From Lutjanus erythropterus (taxonomy: Eukaryota > Chordata > Actinopteri > Lutjaniformes > Lutjanidae), in contig CM034595.1 of NCBI GenBank assembly GCA_020091685.1, positions 7,029,132 through 7,093,131 of the forward strand: DNA of 64,000 nt. The letters run 5' to 3'. This document shows, piece after piece, positions 24,801-31,729 of the stretch. Below the pieces are notes generated by a model. It ran no database searches. It was given only the letters and a program-made list of their open reading frames with translations, and was not told where the DNA came from. The position numbers and the translations under genes were made by a program. Within the stretch, counting starts at the first letter, position 1. The number at the start of each line of letters is the position of its first letter.

Positions 24801-27800
24801 GACAGCCCAGTCCAAACACACATGACACCAAGACAAGTCCAAGATAATATAGAGAACACAATGGACCACTGCAGCCCTGTTTGTGCTGCCTGTCTGTCAG
24901 AAAAATAGAGAACGCTCATTATCTTGGTCAGTGACTACAATTTTAAACCAGATCAAAAACTACAAAGCAGATACGATATCTGTTATCTTTTAACAGCTGT
25001 GAGAGGAAAGTGCATGGCAGCATATTATACCCTTAAACATACCTGGTAGTATTCAGCTGACCTGAGTTTTAGCTAAGCTAAAATGTATATTGTCTGTTTT
25101 ATTGGTTGCTGTAATCACCCCTTTTGTCCACAAGAGCCGTGAAGAAATCCCCACAGTGATTCCAATGTAAGAGGTGGGGAACAGTCCCTTTTTCTGAGTG
25201 AAAATGAAGTTCAGCTGATGCTAATATTAGGCTTTAGCAGTCTGAGTATGAAAGGCCCAGCTGGAATCTTCCAAAGTTACTGTATTTATTGCCAAGTTCC
25301 CTCTTTGTTTCCACAGACAGTGTTTTCTTGCTGAGCTGCAGTAGTGGACAGAAACATAAAGAGGGAATCCAAACAGATGAACTCAATTCAACCTTAAATG
25401 ATGACATTTCGTCTACCTCACACTGCTGAAGCCTCGTGCAGTTTTTGCACTAAACAAGAGCTGTAGATTTTGTTCCCCGGCTTAGAATCATGTTAGGATA
25501 AGGTCTCTTCAGTAAGATTAGTGTGGACAATCACAGTGACCAAATGTTCTTCAATGTCCACATGGGCATGAGACCATTGTTTAAAGACACAATGTGGATC
25601 TGTCCTTAAAGGAATAATGATACAACAACATGCAGTAGCACTTGCCAAATAGGATGTTAAATTAACATTGTTTTTTTCTGAAAATATACAAAATATGTTG
25701 TTAATACAATTACAGCATCAGGTCTCAGTAAAAGGTTCAGCATGGTTTATAAAGGTTAGTTTGCATCACTACTCCTGTCTCTGCTGTGTTTAATGCCTTT
25801 TTACCCTAAGGTTTATGCATTTTTATTTTACTTATTTATTCATTTATTTCTCAGGGACAGTGCATATTAATAAACATTACTGTAAATATGCCAGAATTAG
25901 CCAAAAGGCTAGTTTTCATCTGCAGTCCCTGGCCAGATGTAAAGTTGGCGTTGGCAACCTAAAATCAATATAAGAATTAAGAATTCAGAAACAAGTTAAA
26001 ACAACAATTCTAAAAGCATGCTAATCACAGTAAAAGCAGAACACAGACATGGACATGTGTAAAAGCAAAGCAATAAAAGCAAAGCAAATCACAGTTCAGA
26101 AAGACCAGAGGCAAACACTGCAAAAACAACACCAGCACAATCAAGGTCAAAAACAAAAAACAAATGCAAACAATAGGATGAAACATGAGAAAACAAAAAA
26201 GAAAAACAATTATGAGCAACTTTGCAAAATTAGACGGTAGCATAGATGCCAAAGAGCAACGACAGACTGGCAGAAACAGAGCGACAGGAGAACGGTAACA
26301 GTGAGATATGTCGAGCACAGGCTGTTGCTATAGCTGGAGGCATTAGCAAATAGTTGAATAATGTCTTTTATTGTTGTATATTTTTGACAGGCAGTCATAT
26401 CTCCGAGGTTCTGCAGGAGAACGAGGCTCTGAAGCAGCAGCTGGTGCAGCTGCAGCTGCAGAGTGAGCAGGACAAAGAGGCGTTAAAGGCTGATGCAGAA
26501 CAAGCCAAGGAGGAGCTGTGCAGGTCTGTGTGTCAGTGTGAACACAATCACTGATATTTTCTGGATGTGATTTAACTAACTGAATTGAATGTGGTCTGTT
26601 AGGGTGCAGGAGCGATCTGCAGGGCAGCTGTCCTCTATGAAAGCAGAACACCTCCGGGTGTTAGACCAGCTGCGTGCCACCCATGCCCTGGAGCACTCGT
26701 CCTCAAAAGTTGCCGAACTAGCCAATAAGCTCGACACTCAGGAGGTACTGGCTCATTAACCAACCAAAGTCCGTAAGGCCTCAGTCCGTAAAATGTCCTG
26801 AGAGTCATCCTGTTGCCTTAACTTTAATATTTACCTGCAGATTACAGTGAAGCATTTGCAAGAGCAGCTGAAAGAGCTGCAGGGAACTAAGAGTGCACTG
26901 GCAATATCCAGAACCAGAGAGGATGCTCTGCAGAAACAGGTGGGGCGTAAATTCTGATGGTTTTCCCTGTCATTGTAATGTAAGGAACATTTAATGGAAG
27001 ACAGATTACGCATTTTTTCTTACTGTTTGTCTTCTGGGTTTTGAATTGCAATACATATTGTATTGCTTTTATAACAAGCAATTACAAGCCCCTTGATTTT
27101 AAGCAAGAAAAAAGAGAATTGTTTTGTTTAGAATTGTTTCTTATTTAAACACTGAGTCACTGCTTCAGTCATGTGTTCAGCTCACCAGACTGCTGAAGGA
27201 GCTGAAGGAAGCAAAAGAAGCTCAGAGCCCAGAGGTGAAACTGCTGTGTAGCCTGGAGAGAAAGATCCTCAACATGGAGCTCAGACACCAACACAGAGAG
27301 AAAGAGCTGCAGCAGGTACTACTGAGGCCACAATTTATTGTTCATGGAGAGCTTAAGATACTGTTTTAATGGCCCCAGGCCACCAACCTTTCACTGTGGA
27401 CACTGTGGACAAATAGATTCCAATGCATCTGTGTGGCATCTTTTTGTGTAACCTGTGTTTTAGGACTTTAACTGTGTCTAGTTAAGAAATTTCCATGTTG
27501 CCAAGGTCAACTAAAGGTCCATTGTGCTCGTTTGGTGGAGATCTTGAACTGATGACCGACAGAGTAGATTTTCATAACTCCATAGTAAAACCACTCTTTA
27601 TTGGTAGCAAATAATTTTAGCCTCATAACAATGTAACTTTTGCTGTTATATTTCATAATGCTGTCCTGCAATAACCAAATGAAATGGGATTATTCCCTTA
27701 TGTCAGTTGCAAGGTTACTAAATGGATAGCAATAAAGAATATGGAATGAAAGTCTGGTAAAATGTAATGAATGTCCAATTGTGAAACAGAAGTCTGATAG

Positions 27801-28738
27801 TATGGAATGAAAGTCCCCACACAACTGAGCATCTTCACCCTGAGGACAAGTTAGTCCTGCTCTCTCTGCTCCATACTATGAGTTATCATCAGCATGCAGA
27901 TTGTCTCATGAATTAGAGGACAAAGAAGAAACAGCGGAGTCAAACTTAAATTTGACTTTTGACAAAATCTAGTGATGCAGCGTTTGGTCGCACTGTTCTG
28001 CTACTGTCCTGAAAGCCTGAGAATATGGAATGAAAGTCTGATAATAAAGAACAAAAGTCTAGCAATGTGGAATATAAGTCTGATTATACAGAATGAAAAT
28101 CAAAATATGGAATAAAATTCAGTATGGAATGAATATCTGATCATATGGAATGAAAGTCAGAATATAAAATTAAACTCTGATCAGATGGAATAAAAGTCAA
28201 AATATGGAATGAATGTCATAGAAGAATAAACTCCATCCACAGAAGGATTTGGACATAATGAAGCAAAAAGCAAGTGTACAAAGCTCAAGTGCCCTGAGGT
28301 TTTGGGTTTTTTTTTAAATTGCAAACCAGCGGTTGTGCCTCCAGACCAGTCGCAAATATCTGAAATTTGATTCAGTACCTTCTCTTGAGCAGAGCTCACA
28401 TTTAATTCTCTTCCAGAGAGGTGCAGCACAGTGAGACCTAAAGCAGAGCCTGTGACAGCAGCTACATGTTTAGTCGTGGGTTATGAACAAAGACGATGTC
28501 TAACCTCAGTAAGTGTCCGTCCCTCTCCCGGCAGGTGATTGGTGGCTCGTGGCAGACGTTGGATTCCGATCAGCAGACAGAGGTGGAGCGCTGGAAGCGT
28601 CTGGCTCAGGACAAGAGCAGGGAGCTGGAGGCTTTCCGTCTGGAGCTGGACTCCATCCTGGACATCCTGAGACATCTACAGAGACAGGGAGTGGTCCTCC
28701 CCATCACAGCCCCCACCCCCACCACCCAGAGGAGTTAA
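14..28738 (+). CDS. cep162: CEP162 (centrosomal protein of 162 kDa), 28 coding exons, 5' partial
   Basis: Joined exons: 14-70, 1555-1836, 4504-4641, 4910-5087, 6589-6668, 6759-6820, 8217-8247, 8732-8806, 10445-10651, 11415-11496, 11730-11955, 12826-13048, 13304-13452, 14975-15109, 16324-16455, 17634-17746, 17905-18004, 18092-18218, 18369-18532, 19778-19882, 19995-20231, 21379-21591, 21843-22161, 26391-26523, 26603-26744, 26841-26939, 27181-27315, 28535-28738. All introns are GT-AG and all phases agree, giving 1,381 residues plus stop. The recalled human protein is about 1,400 residues, so only a short N-terminus is missing. Diagnostic segments are [12 protein letters not shown] (exon 4), [19 protein letters not shown] (exon 9), [15 protein letters not shown] (exon 21) and the C-terminal [17 protein letters not shown]. 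The N-terminal half is acidic and S/T/P-rich; the C-terminal half is heptad-rich coiled coil. The family binds microtubules, sits at centriole distal ends and promotes transition-zone assembly with CEP290 at the base of cilia. The identity comes from recalled similarity, not a search. Confidence 0.93.
226..870. mobile_element. MITE-like element with inverted ends (cep162 intron 1)
   Basis: Imperfect terminal inverted repeats face each other: gaggattgtgggtcagaa at the left and, read in reverse complement, ggactgtgggtcagatta at the right. The interior is AT-rich and holds a second element (478-740). It has no coding capacity. The rest of intron 1 (871-1554) holds nothing I recognise. Confidence 0.5.
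478..740 (+). repeat. dispersed AT-rich element, partial copy
   Basis: The order of short matches (tttcaaatcacagga, gcagagatg, agacttaagaaaaca, aataatcacaattagat, cagccctac) repeats at 58787-59396, so both are copies of one element. This copy lies inside the MITE-like element at 226-870 and lacks the insertion present in the other copy. Confidence 0.6.
1555..1836 (+). CDS. cep162: cep162 window exon 2
   Basis: The acceptor gctgtctgaag was chosen over the cag ending at 1561 because only it keeps phase with exon 1 (Gly/Val split codon). The product has a basic-proline motif, KPVPKPRSR, then a long S/T/D/E/H-rich segment that looks disordered. The donor is gatg|gtaact. Read-through would end at a TAG at 1881-1883. 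This is the least conserved coding part of the gene. Confidence 0.75.
2494..3390 (+). repeat. dispersed repeat B, copy 1 (interrupted by a MITE)
   Basis: 2494-2547 and 3002-3390 match, in the same order, the uninterrupted stretch 46399-46950 (for example caagcactggtaaa, aataatatttct, tctcaacc, ggttggcccgttaca). The gap 2548-3001 is a MITE. I do not recognise the family of repeat B. Confidence 0.6.
2548..3001 (+). mobile_element. hAT-type MITE A, copy 1 (cep162 intron 2)
   Basis: It starts taggcctgggcgatata and ends atatattgcccagccctg, inverted ends typical of a very common non-autonomous teleost hAT group. It is AT-rich without coding frames. The 8-bp target duplication is no longer legible. 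Confidence 0.65.
3650..4118 (-). mobile_element. hAT-type MITE A, copy 2, inverted
   Basis: The reverse complement from 4118 follows copy 1 for most of its length: the ctaggcctg start, then the gatatagctga, ttgatcatgtaggttgtgactgac and caaggggt blocks recur in order. The distal end near 3650 is eroded. With copy 1 it forms a long inverted pair within 1.6 kb. Confidence 0.6.
4504..4641 (+). CDS. cep162: cep162 window exon 3
   Basis: Acceptor ttttccag and donor gacg|gtgagt are strong, and phase 1 is kept on both sides. It encodes a basic start ([19 protein letters not shown]) followed by a glutamate run and an acidic, T/A-rich tail. Confidence 0.85.
4910..5087 (+). CDS. cep162: cep162 window exon 4
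   Basis: Bounded by tttgtgcag and gcag|gtatgt. It carries [18 protein letters not shown] and [12 protein letters not shown], the most recognisable N-terminal block of CEP162. It ends in phase 2 (split Arg). Confidence 0.95.
5088..6588. other. cep162 intron 4, no recognised content
   Basis: This 1.5-kb intron is AT-rich. I see no coding exon, RNA gene or recognisable element in it beyond short inverted matches near 6170-6200. Confidence 0.4.
6589..6668 (+). CDS. cep162: cep162 window exon 5
   Basis: The 80-nt exon lies between cctccctccag and ccag|gtaaga and encodes a charged stretch, [18 protein letters not shown], then ETNRESP. The entry phase 2 matches exon 4. A 90-nt intron separates it from exon 6. 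Confidence 0.85.
6759..6820 (+). CDS. cep162: cep162 window exon 6
   Basis: The 62-nt exon follows cttttacag and ends at the weaker donor gag|gtttgt. It encodes [19 protein letters not shown] plus EE. The exit phase is 0. An upstream cag at 6749 is an alternative acceptor but would break the phase. Confidence 0.8.
7330..7560 (+). repeat. dispersed repeat C, fragment
   Basis: The blocks gttttgatgtgagttgcagag, ttttggagatatca and ctgccttctctccagt are shared with 14333-14873, where they occur in both arms of an inverted repeat. The remainder of intron 6 (6821-8216) shows nothing else I recognise apart from a short (GA)n run near 7868. Confidence 0.5.
8217..8247 (+). CDS. cep162: cep162 window exon 7 (31-nt microexon)
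   Basis: A 31-nt microexon follows tttctgtttttcag and precedes gtaagag. It encodes [10 protein letters not shown] plus one base of a split codon. Both splice sites are strong, and its length is needed to take phase 0 of exon 6 to phase 1 of exon 8. Skipping it would shift the frame. Confidence 0.82.
8732..8806 (+). CDS. cep162: cep162 window exon 8
   Basis: The 75-nt exon (acceptor ttctgtctcag, donor agag|gtaaca) reads [20 protein letters not shown] and ends SLDR. It is symmetric (phase 1 to phase 1), so skipping it would keep the frame. Confidence 0.86.
9070..9190 (+). repeat. dispersed repeat C, short fragment
   Basis: The blocks tcacctctagtgttatttat, catctagatagtgttg and gttgaattttggagatatt correspond to the ends of the inverted-repeat element at 14333-14873. 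Confidence 0.4.
9753..9808. repeat. (TA)n microsatellite
   Basis: A run of about 25 TA units with one c interruption near 9795, in cep162 intron 8. Confidence 0.95.
9873..10290 (-). repeat. possible LTR-derived sequence
   Basis: It begins tgtagcgacgc on the + strand and holds a minus-strand AATAAA (cagtgaataaaagctgcggc in reverse complement) about 80 bp in, as an LTR read on the minus strand would. I could not find the opposite end or a target duplication, so the call is weak. Confidence 0.25.
10445..10651 (+). CDS. cep162: cep162 window exon 9
   Basis: The 207-nt symmetric exon (acceptor ttgtgtccag, donor tcag|gtcaga) contains [20 protein letters not shown], a segment I recognise from CEP162. 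A His/Asp-rich run and an S/P-rich tail follow. Confidence 0.92.
11010..11190 (-). repeat. dispersed repeat C, fragment
   Basis: The run ggattatcttgaaa, catctagattttt, gagcaccacaag and catttagtcccat parallels the right arm of the element at 14333-14873. The rest of intron 9 (10652-11414) shows nothing further. Confidence 0.45.
11415..11496 (+). CDS. cep162: cep162 window exon 10
   Basis: The acceptor is an unusual (GT)n tract ending gtgtag; the donor is tcag|gttagg. It encodes [20 protein letters not shown] and ends in phase 2. The GT-rich polypyrimidine-poor tract makes this a weak acceptor. Confidence 0.83.
11730..11955 (+). CDS. cep162: cep162 window exon 11
   Basis: Bounded by tttttgaatgcag and accg|gtgagg. 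It encodes a 75-codon segment including [13 protein letters not shown] and [17 protein letters not shown], a short predicted helix. The exit phase is 0. Confidence 0.9.
12152..12609. mobile_element. MITE-like element with about 35-bp TIRs and an internal minisatellite
   Basis: The left end 12152-12186 (tgggagaagtcagctttcag...) and the reverse complement of 12575-12609 (tgggagaagttaaccttcag...) match at about 31 of 35 positions. Inside, 12284-12385 is a roughly 28-bp tandem repeat built on aaccaaggagttttggtg. It has no coding capacity. Confidence 0.65.
12284..12385. repeat. about 28-bp tandem repeat, 3.5 degenerate copies
   Basis: Successive units start aaacataaccaagga, aacctaagcaagaa, aatctaaccaagga and aacgtaaccaaa, each followed by a t-rich ggtg block. 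It lies wholly within the element at 12152-12609. Confidence 0.75.
12826..13048 (+). CDS. cep162: cep162 window exon 12
   Basis: The acceptor is attcttcccag and the donor acag|gttatt. The product is S/T/P/R-rich and strongly basic ([20 protein letters not shown]), a composition that would suit a disordered microtubule-binding linker. That role is inference. Confidence 0.86.
13304..13452 (+). CDS. cep162: cep162 window exon 13, NAGNAG acceptor
   Basis: The poly-T tract ends tagcag, so splicing can start at 13304 or 13307 and would insert or omit one alanine codon without changing frame. The exon encodes [18 protein letters not shown] and ends at a weak donor, aat|gtaatc, in phase 0, matching exon 14. 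Confidence 0.82.
14333..14873. mobile_element. repeat C, long inverted-repeat element (cep162 intron 13)
   Basis: The left arm (14333-14500) and the reverse complement of the right arm (14720-14873) share blocks such as ttggtgtgagttgcag / ttggtgtgagatgcag, ttctctccagtataatgg / ttctctccaatattatgg and gaactagatggc. A transcript of either strand could fold into an imperfect stem of about 150 bp. The rest of intron 13 (13453-14332) shows nothing recognised. Confidence 0.6.
14975..15109 (+). CDS. cep162: cep162 window exon 14, start of coiled coil
   Basis: Acceptor gtgacttgcag, donor caag|gtgcac; 45 codons, phase 0. [20 protein letters not shown] and [14 protein letters not shown] show the heptad pattern that opens the C-terminal coiled-coil half. 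Confidence 0.93.
15726..16222. repeat. MITE-like sequence with internal inverted repeat
   Basis: It starts aaagggatagtttggttga, a typical teleost MITE end. From 15993 to 16221 two arms pair: ctctctccaaacc, ttgctggtctac and gcctcagtctgttaa recur inverted at 16125-16221. The remainder of intron 14 is unremarkable. Confidence 0.45.
16324..16455 (+). CDS. cep162: cep162 window exon 15
   Basis: Acceptor tccctcctcag, donor gcag|gtttgt; 44 codons, phase 0. It is coiled coil rich in K/E/Q ([20 protein letters not shown]). Confidence 0.92.
17297..17562. mobile_element. foldback (palindromic) MITE in cep162 intron 15
   Basis: The first about 100 bp and the last about 100 bp are inverted copies: ccaataggtggtaataacca at 17297 against ccaataggcagcaattacca in reverse complement from 17562, continuing through catatttgaaatttctt / catattagaaatttctt. 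The whole 266 bp is close to one palindrome. No target duplication was identified. Confidence 0.75.
17634..17746 (+). CDS. cep162: cep162 window exon 16
   Basis: Acceptor ttgttttacag, donor caag|gtgggt. It encodes [20 protein letters not shown] and ends LTFTR with a split Arg (phase 2). Confidence 0.92.
17905..18004 (+). CDS. cep162: cep162 window exon 17
   Basis: Acceptor tttcttcaacag, donor tcag|gtaaga. It encodes [20 protein letters not shown] then [13 protein letters not shown], a less charged interruption of the coiled coil. The exit phase is 0. Confidence 0.9.
18092..18218 (+). CDS. cep162: cep162 window exon 18
   Basis: Acceptor ctgtgtgcag, donor tcag|gtaaaa. [20 protein letters not shown] is classic coiled coil. 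The exit phase is 1, and only 87 nt of intron separate it from exon 17. Confidence 0.92.
18369..18532 (+). CDS. cep162: cep162 window exon 19
   Basis: Acceptor aatgtgtcag, donor acag|gtaagt (consensus). It encodes [20 protein letters not shown] and [18 protein letters not shown], again heptad-rich. The exit phase is 0. Confidence 0.94.
18533..19777. other. cep162 intron 19, no recognised content
   Basis: A 1.2-kb AT-rich intron without any exon, RNA gene or element I recognise. Confidence 0.4.
19778..19882 (+). CDS. cep162: cep162 window exon 20
   Basis: Acceptor tctatttcag, donor acag|gtttct; 35 codons, phase 0, encoding a K/E/R-rich coiled-coil segment ending MQDLERQ. Confidence 0.9.
19995..20231 (+). 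CDS. cep162: cep162 window exon 21, diagnostic block
   Basis: Acceptor gtttttaccag, donor caag|gtacaa; 79 codons, phase 0. [15 protein letters not shown] is the most diagnostic CEP162 motif in the window, followed by coiled coil ([20 protein letters not shown]). Confidence 0.96.
20630..21320 (-). mobile_element. decayed DNA transposon fragment (common teleost family)
   Basis: From acaaccccagttttaaaaccc onward it closely resembles a widespread teleost DNA transposon that I remember from many fish genomes, including caatgatttgcaaa, ttcaatgggagacaggtctg and aaaacctgtatg. Coding frames are broken (a 78-codon remnant on the minus strand). The superfamily is not assigned with confidence. It fills most of cep162 intron 21. 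Confidence 0.55.
21379..21591 (+). CDS. cep162: cep162 window exon 22
   Basis: Acceptor aaccatttag, donor caag|gttggt; 71 codons of Q/E-rich coiled coil ([18 protein letters not shown]). A decayed DNA transposon ends only about 60 bp before this acceptor. Confidence 0.92.
21843..22161 (+). CDS. cep162: cep162 window exon 23
   Basis: Acceptor ctctcctggacag, donor acag|gtagga. It is the longest exon in the window (319 nt). Coiled coil ([20 protein letters not shown]) gives way to a P/T/A/E-rich linker ending YQPTVFT. The 4.2-kb intron that follows holds the nested insertions at 22456-24438. Confidence 0.93.
22738..24025 (+). pseudogene. Tc1/mariner transposase pseudogene
   Basis: An N-terminal helix-turn-helix segment ([20 protein letters not shown]) ends at a TGA after VVNR. 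The frame then shifts: WSDESCF carries the first catalytic Asp (23201-23203) and FQQDNAPCH the second (23900-23902). The expected Glu is Lys (24014-24016, LNPVKHL), followed by a TGA at 24023-24025. A solo LTR splits the gene after GGGSVI. The second Asp and the Lys are 37 residues apart, unlike the 34 of classical Tc1. It cannot make active transposase. Confidence 0.88.
23323..23743 (-). mobile_element. solo LTR inserted in the Tc1 transposase
   Basis: 421 bp run from tgttatgtcc to ggccgtcaca, a TG...CA unit flanked on both sides by the same 5 bp, gtgat (23318-23322 and 23744-23748). Read on the minus strand it has LTR order: tgtgacggcc start, a tttaaaag TATA-like box, AATAAA, and ggacataaca end. 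No internal retroelement sequence remains. The short frames inside it are not genes. Confidence 0.85.
24439..25814. other. cep162 intron 23, part with no recognised content
   Basis: The first 250 bp probably continue the AT-rich element interrupted by the retroposon (its other half starts caggctgagcgatatga near 22402). The remainder shows no exon, RNA gene or element I recognise. Confidence 0.35.
25815..26020. repeat. common teleost interspersed repeat
   Basis: An attt-rich run leads into cagggacagtgcatattaat, ccagaattagccaaaaggct and catctgcagtccctgg, which I recognise as a repeat widespread in fish genomes. Its class is uncertain. Confidence 0.5.
26391..26523 (+). CDS. cep162: cep162 window exon 24
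   Basis: Acceptor tatttttgacag, donor gcag|gtctgt. [18 protein letters not shown] is leucine-zipper-like coiled coil. The exit phase is 2. Confidence 0.93.
26603..26744 (+). CDS. cep162: cep162 window exon 25
   Basis: Acceptor ggtctgttag, donor ggag|gtactg. [20 protein letters not shown] is followed by [12 protein letters not shown]. The exit phase is 0. The preceding intron is 79 nt. Confidence 0.93.
26841..26939 (+). CDS. cep162: cep162 window exon 26
   Basis: Acceptor atttacctgcag, donor acag|gtgggg; 33 codons, phase 0 ([20 protein letters not shown]), coiled coil. Confidence 0.93.
27181..27315 (+). CDS. cep162: cep162 window exon 27
   Basis: Acceptor catgtgttcag, donor gcag|gtacta; 45 codons, phase 0. 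It encodes [20 protein letters not shown] and [20 protein letters not shown]. Confidence 0.93.
27735..28222 (+). repeat. degenerate tandem repeat built on tatggaatgaaagtctgata
   Basis: Roughly 15 imperfect units of about 18-21 bp: atggaatgaaagtc recurs at 27744, 27800, 28025, 28146 and elsewhere with substitutions (atggaataaaattc, atggaatgaatatc). A non-repeat block lies at about 27820-28010. It lies in the last cep162 intron. Confidence 0.75.
28535..28738 (+). CDS. cep162: cep162 terminal coding exon 28 with stop
   Basis: Acceptor ctctcccggcag. It encodes 67 residues ending in a TAA at 28736-28738. [20 protein letters not shown] and [17 protein letters not shown] match the conserved C-terminus of CEP162; a proline-rich tail ([12 protein letters not shown]) follows. 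Confidence 0.95.
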   Translation: MIGGSWQTLDSDQQTEVERWKRLAQDKSRELEAFRLELDSILDILRHLQRQGVVLPITAPTPTTQRS

Positions 28739-29065
28739 TGCACAAACATAAGATTAGACTGATGTGTGTCAGTGAGAGCTAATGCTGACCTGTGTTGAAG
28801 CCAGAGATGGACAACATAAGCAATAATCAATACGTCAGCATTAAAATGAGTTCAGGTGAAGGGCTTCTCATCGACAGTGCTTCCTGGTTCACGTCACTAA
28901 TACTTAATCTTCAGCCTAAAGTCTGTAAACAAAAAATCCTCACTGAATGTATTTATATGCATCTGCACCTGTTCATTTTTTAGTATATTTTATAGCTAGT
29001 GTGTGTTTTTATTTAAGTTATTGTAACTTATTTAATGTGTAATTGAAATAAATGTTTTTTACAAG
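28739..29065 (+). other. cep162: cep162 3' UTR (predicted)
   Basis: AT-rich sequence follows the stop, with no splice signals needed and a polyadenylation signal near 29047. The 3' end is placed roughly 10-20 nt after that signal; the exact cleavage site cannot be read. Confidence 0.6.
29047..29052 (+). promoter_or_regulatory. cep162: cep162 polyadenylation signal AATAAA
   Basis: A canonical AATAAA stands 309 nt after the stop codon and is followed by a T-rich run and GU-containing sequence (tgttttttacaagtcgtaactgtgatga), as expected for a cleavage region. Confidence 0.65.
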
Positions 29066-30209
29066 TCGTAACTGTGATGATTTATATTTAGCTCCTCCTT
29101 TTATACACTGTAAACTGGAACTTCAGTCCTTTAAGTATTCCACTTCACCCTCATTTTAATGCACAGGATCAGTTGTATCAATACTGTACTGCAGAAATGT
29201 GGGGACATTTACTGAGGGTTCATGGCTCTGTTTTGGGAGCTACACTGACAAAATGCATATTTAACTAGAAGGCGAGTTGATTTGTTTCGCAATTTTTACT
29301 AAAGTGAAAAATGAGTTGTGTATCCACCGTGTGATTTGGATCTGCTCCATTTTTTGAAACGTGTTTATTCATTTTGAAGAGTTGTGTAAAAGTACAGAAC
29401 AGATAAAAAAAAAAAATAGAATGATAGCACGGAAAAGAAAGAAGAAATAAGTTAGATGGCATTGACCTACGACACCATGACCCAGTTAACCAGCCACAGC
29501 GTTGACCATTCACTCTAATTTCTGTCAGACTAATAACAGGTTGCCAAATTTTCTGAAAGAGTCCTTCTGTGACAGTCTTCTCATTTCCTCCACATCCACA
29601 AATTTAAAAGGATCTTCCACATGCAACATCCTTCCTCTTAGTTTAATGGGGCCAGTAATCAGTACTGCTGAAAAACAGTCAAACAAACAACTGAAAACAT
29701 AACCTTGGATGGATATATTTGCAAATAGCTGCTGCACTTGAATTATCAGTACTGACTGCAGGCAGCAGAGGAAAACCAGAAAACTCTCCCACTCTGAAGG
29801 TCTGTTTAATCCACTCCCTGATGTTTTTATTGAAGTGACAACTTCAGGCTGTAAGAGGAATATTTATTCATGTAAAGTATAATCCACTTCCAACAGGGTC
29901 TTCTCCTCAGCTATAGTCCAAGTTCAGCAGCAGAGAGCACTTTCTTATTCCGACAACTGCTTAAACTGTCTTAAACAGCTCAATGTAAGGTCCTATCAAG
30001 TGTCATCATTCAGAGCAGCATGAGGCTTAATAAATATCTACAAGAAATCTGAACCCCCACTGACAGCGGTAACAGCTGCAGTTAATGAACTCCACATCAG
30101 AGAAAACAACATCCTGATGATTTTGCTGCATAATGCCTTAAAGGGAGGGGGTTAAAAATGAGAAAAAGCTGTTCGGTCATTAGAATCAATTGGGTTTACC
30201 TGCTTGGGA
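29066..30209. other. intergenic, no gene recognised
   Basis: AT-rich sequence downstream of cep162. A 70-codon minus-strand frame at 29525-29737 has no start context, splice sites or family I recognise. A poly(A) run at 29406-29416 may mark a retroposon end. Confidence 0.4.
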
Positions 30210-30217
30210 GCAGTGCT

Positions 30218-30560
30218 GGGAGTAACATGCTATTTGTATTTGTTCTATTTGTTATTCAGCATTACAGCCTGTGAAATATATAAAGACGCCTACATGCTCA
30301 ACACACAAACTTGAATATCAACCAATATGTGGAGTACACTCAAAAATAATAATTTATTTGATAGTAAATCAATTAAATTTTCTTGTTCAACCAATTCTTA
30401 ATGAGCAATTAATCGATCATTGATTTATCGTTGTCATCCTTACTGTAAAGTAACTGTCTAAGTACTCTGATTATTTTTTTATTGTAACGAGTAATGCAGC
30501 AAGTTAGTTTTGCAATTCAAGTACTTGAGCAGTCCGCTACTTTGCAGTTTTACTGTATTT
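30218..30560. repeat. degenerate hAT-type MITE fragment
   Basis: gcagtgctgggagtaacatg at the left and gtaacgagtaatgcagcaagt / gcagttttactgta in the right half resemble a frequent teleost MITE (ends cagtgctggg-agtaac). The right end is not clear. Confidence 0.35.
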
Positions 30561-31224
30561 CCATTACCGCAAGAACTACCACCTGTCACAGGAGGAGAGT
30601 CTGAGGGAGACGTTTTTCATTTGAGACAGAGGACAGACAGCCTACGCTGTCAGTGGAAAGTGAAATTGTAGAGTTTCTCAAATTGTGTCTCAAGAAGGAT
30701 GTGTTGAACGAATTCCCTTTGAACAAGAAAGTCTTTCTTGGAGTCAGTACTCAAACACCATCCCATGGAGCGGCTTTTTATCCTTGGAAGTCTCCTCAGA
30801 TGAACTGAATGTCCTGGAACTGGTGAGTCTCTGTGATCTGACAAGTCTGTGCACATTTGTAGTTTGTATGTAAGCATGTATTTTGAGAAGATGAAGGTAG
30901 AATCAGTAGGATTCGTCCAAGCTGTTCGTAAATGGAACACCGGAAAGATCCCAGGATGTCAAGAAAGGCCGATGTTCTGGGTTGGTAAAGCTTCTCTCCC
31001 ACAGCAAAATAATGAGAAAACGAGAAAATTTCAAACAAAATTTTGAGTGTGCCTGATGCTTGCTGCCGACTAGTATCCCCACCATATTGCCAGAAGTATT
31101 AATAGCAGTAGATGTATCACTGAGGTTGCGTGTGTCTGTGTGTGTGTGCACATGCAGTATCATGCACATTTGTATGTATATGGGTGAGAGTGTATGTCAG
31201 TAAAAGTCCCCTTACAGACACAAA

Positions 31225-31262
31225 GAACAGCTTTTGTGTGTGTGTGTGTGTGTGTATATATA
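31225..31262. repeat. (GT)n-(TA)n compound microsatellite
   Basis: About 12 GT units run into tatatatat. Shorter GT-rich, (GAAT)4 and (CAGA)4 runs lie nearby at 31126-31150, 31447-31462 and 31541-31560. Confidence 0.85.
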
Positions 31263-31729
31263 TGAGAAGCTGTGTCAGTAAGCGGGACAGAAGAAAAATA
31301 TGGCTGAGATTAAAAATGTTAGTAGGCAGCCATTACACTGAGAGCTAGACATTCAAATAAGCCAATCACAATCAGCCTTGTCAATTTCTGCCCAGCAACT
31401 GTGAGTGGACGTGTATCCACTGTGTAGACAAGACGGGTATTTCATGAATGAATGAATGAATTTAACATTAACAGCTCAAACTTTGAGTTTAACAGTTAAA
31501 AAGGACTGCAGTCTAAAATGTACAAGTTGGACACAGAATCACAGACAGACAGACAGACAGGCAGTGTTTTTAAACTGTTAATAACTTCACACTTTGAGCT
31601 GCTTCAGGTGTAATTCTCTCTGTATGAAGTTTTAACTGTCAAAAAACAGCTTTAGGTCAATCCACCAATCAGAAGACAGGACCAGCCTCAGGTTCGTCAA
31701 ACTGGCCAATTGCCTGTATGTAACAGCAA

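Noticed and set aside
26025..26318. 97-codon minus-strand Phe/Leu/Cys-rich frame
   Set aside because: It is the complement of an A-rich low-complexity stretch next to a dispersed repeat.
29525..29737. 70-codon minus-strand frame downstream of cep162
   Set aside because: No recognisable family, splice sites or start context; length is within chance for AT-rich DNA.
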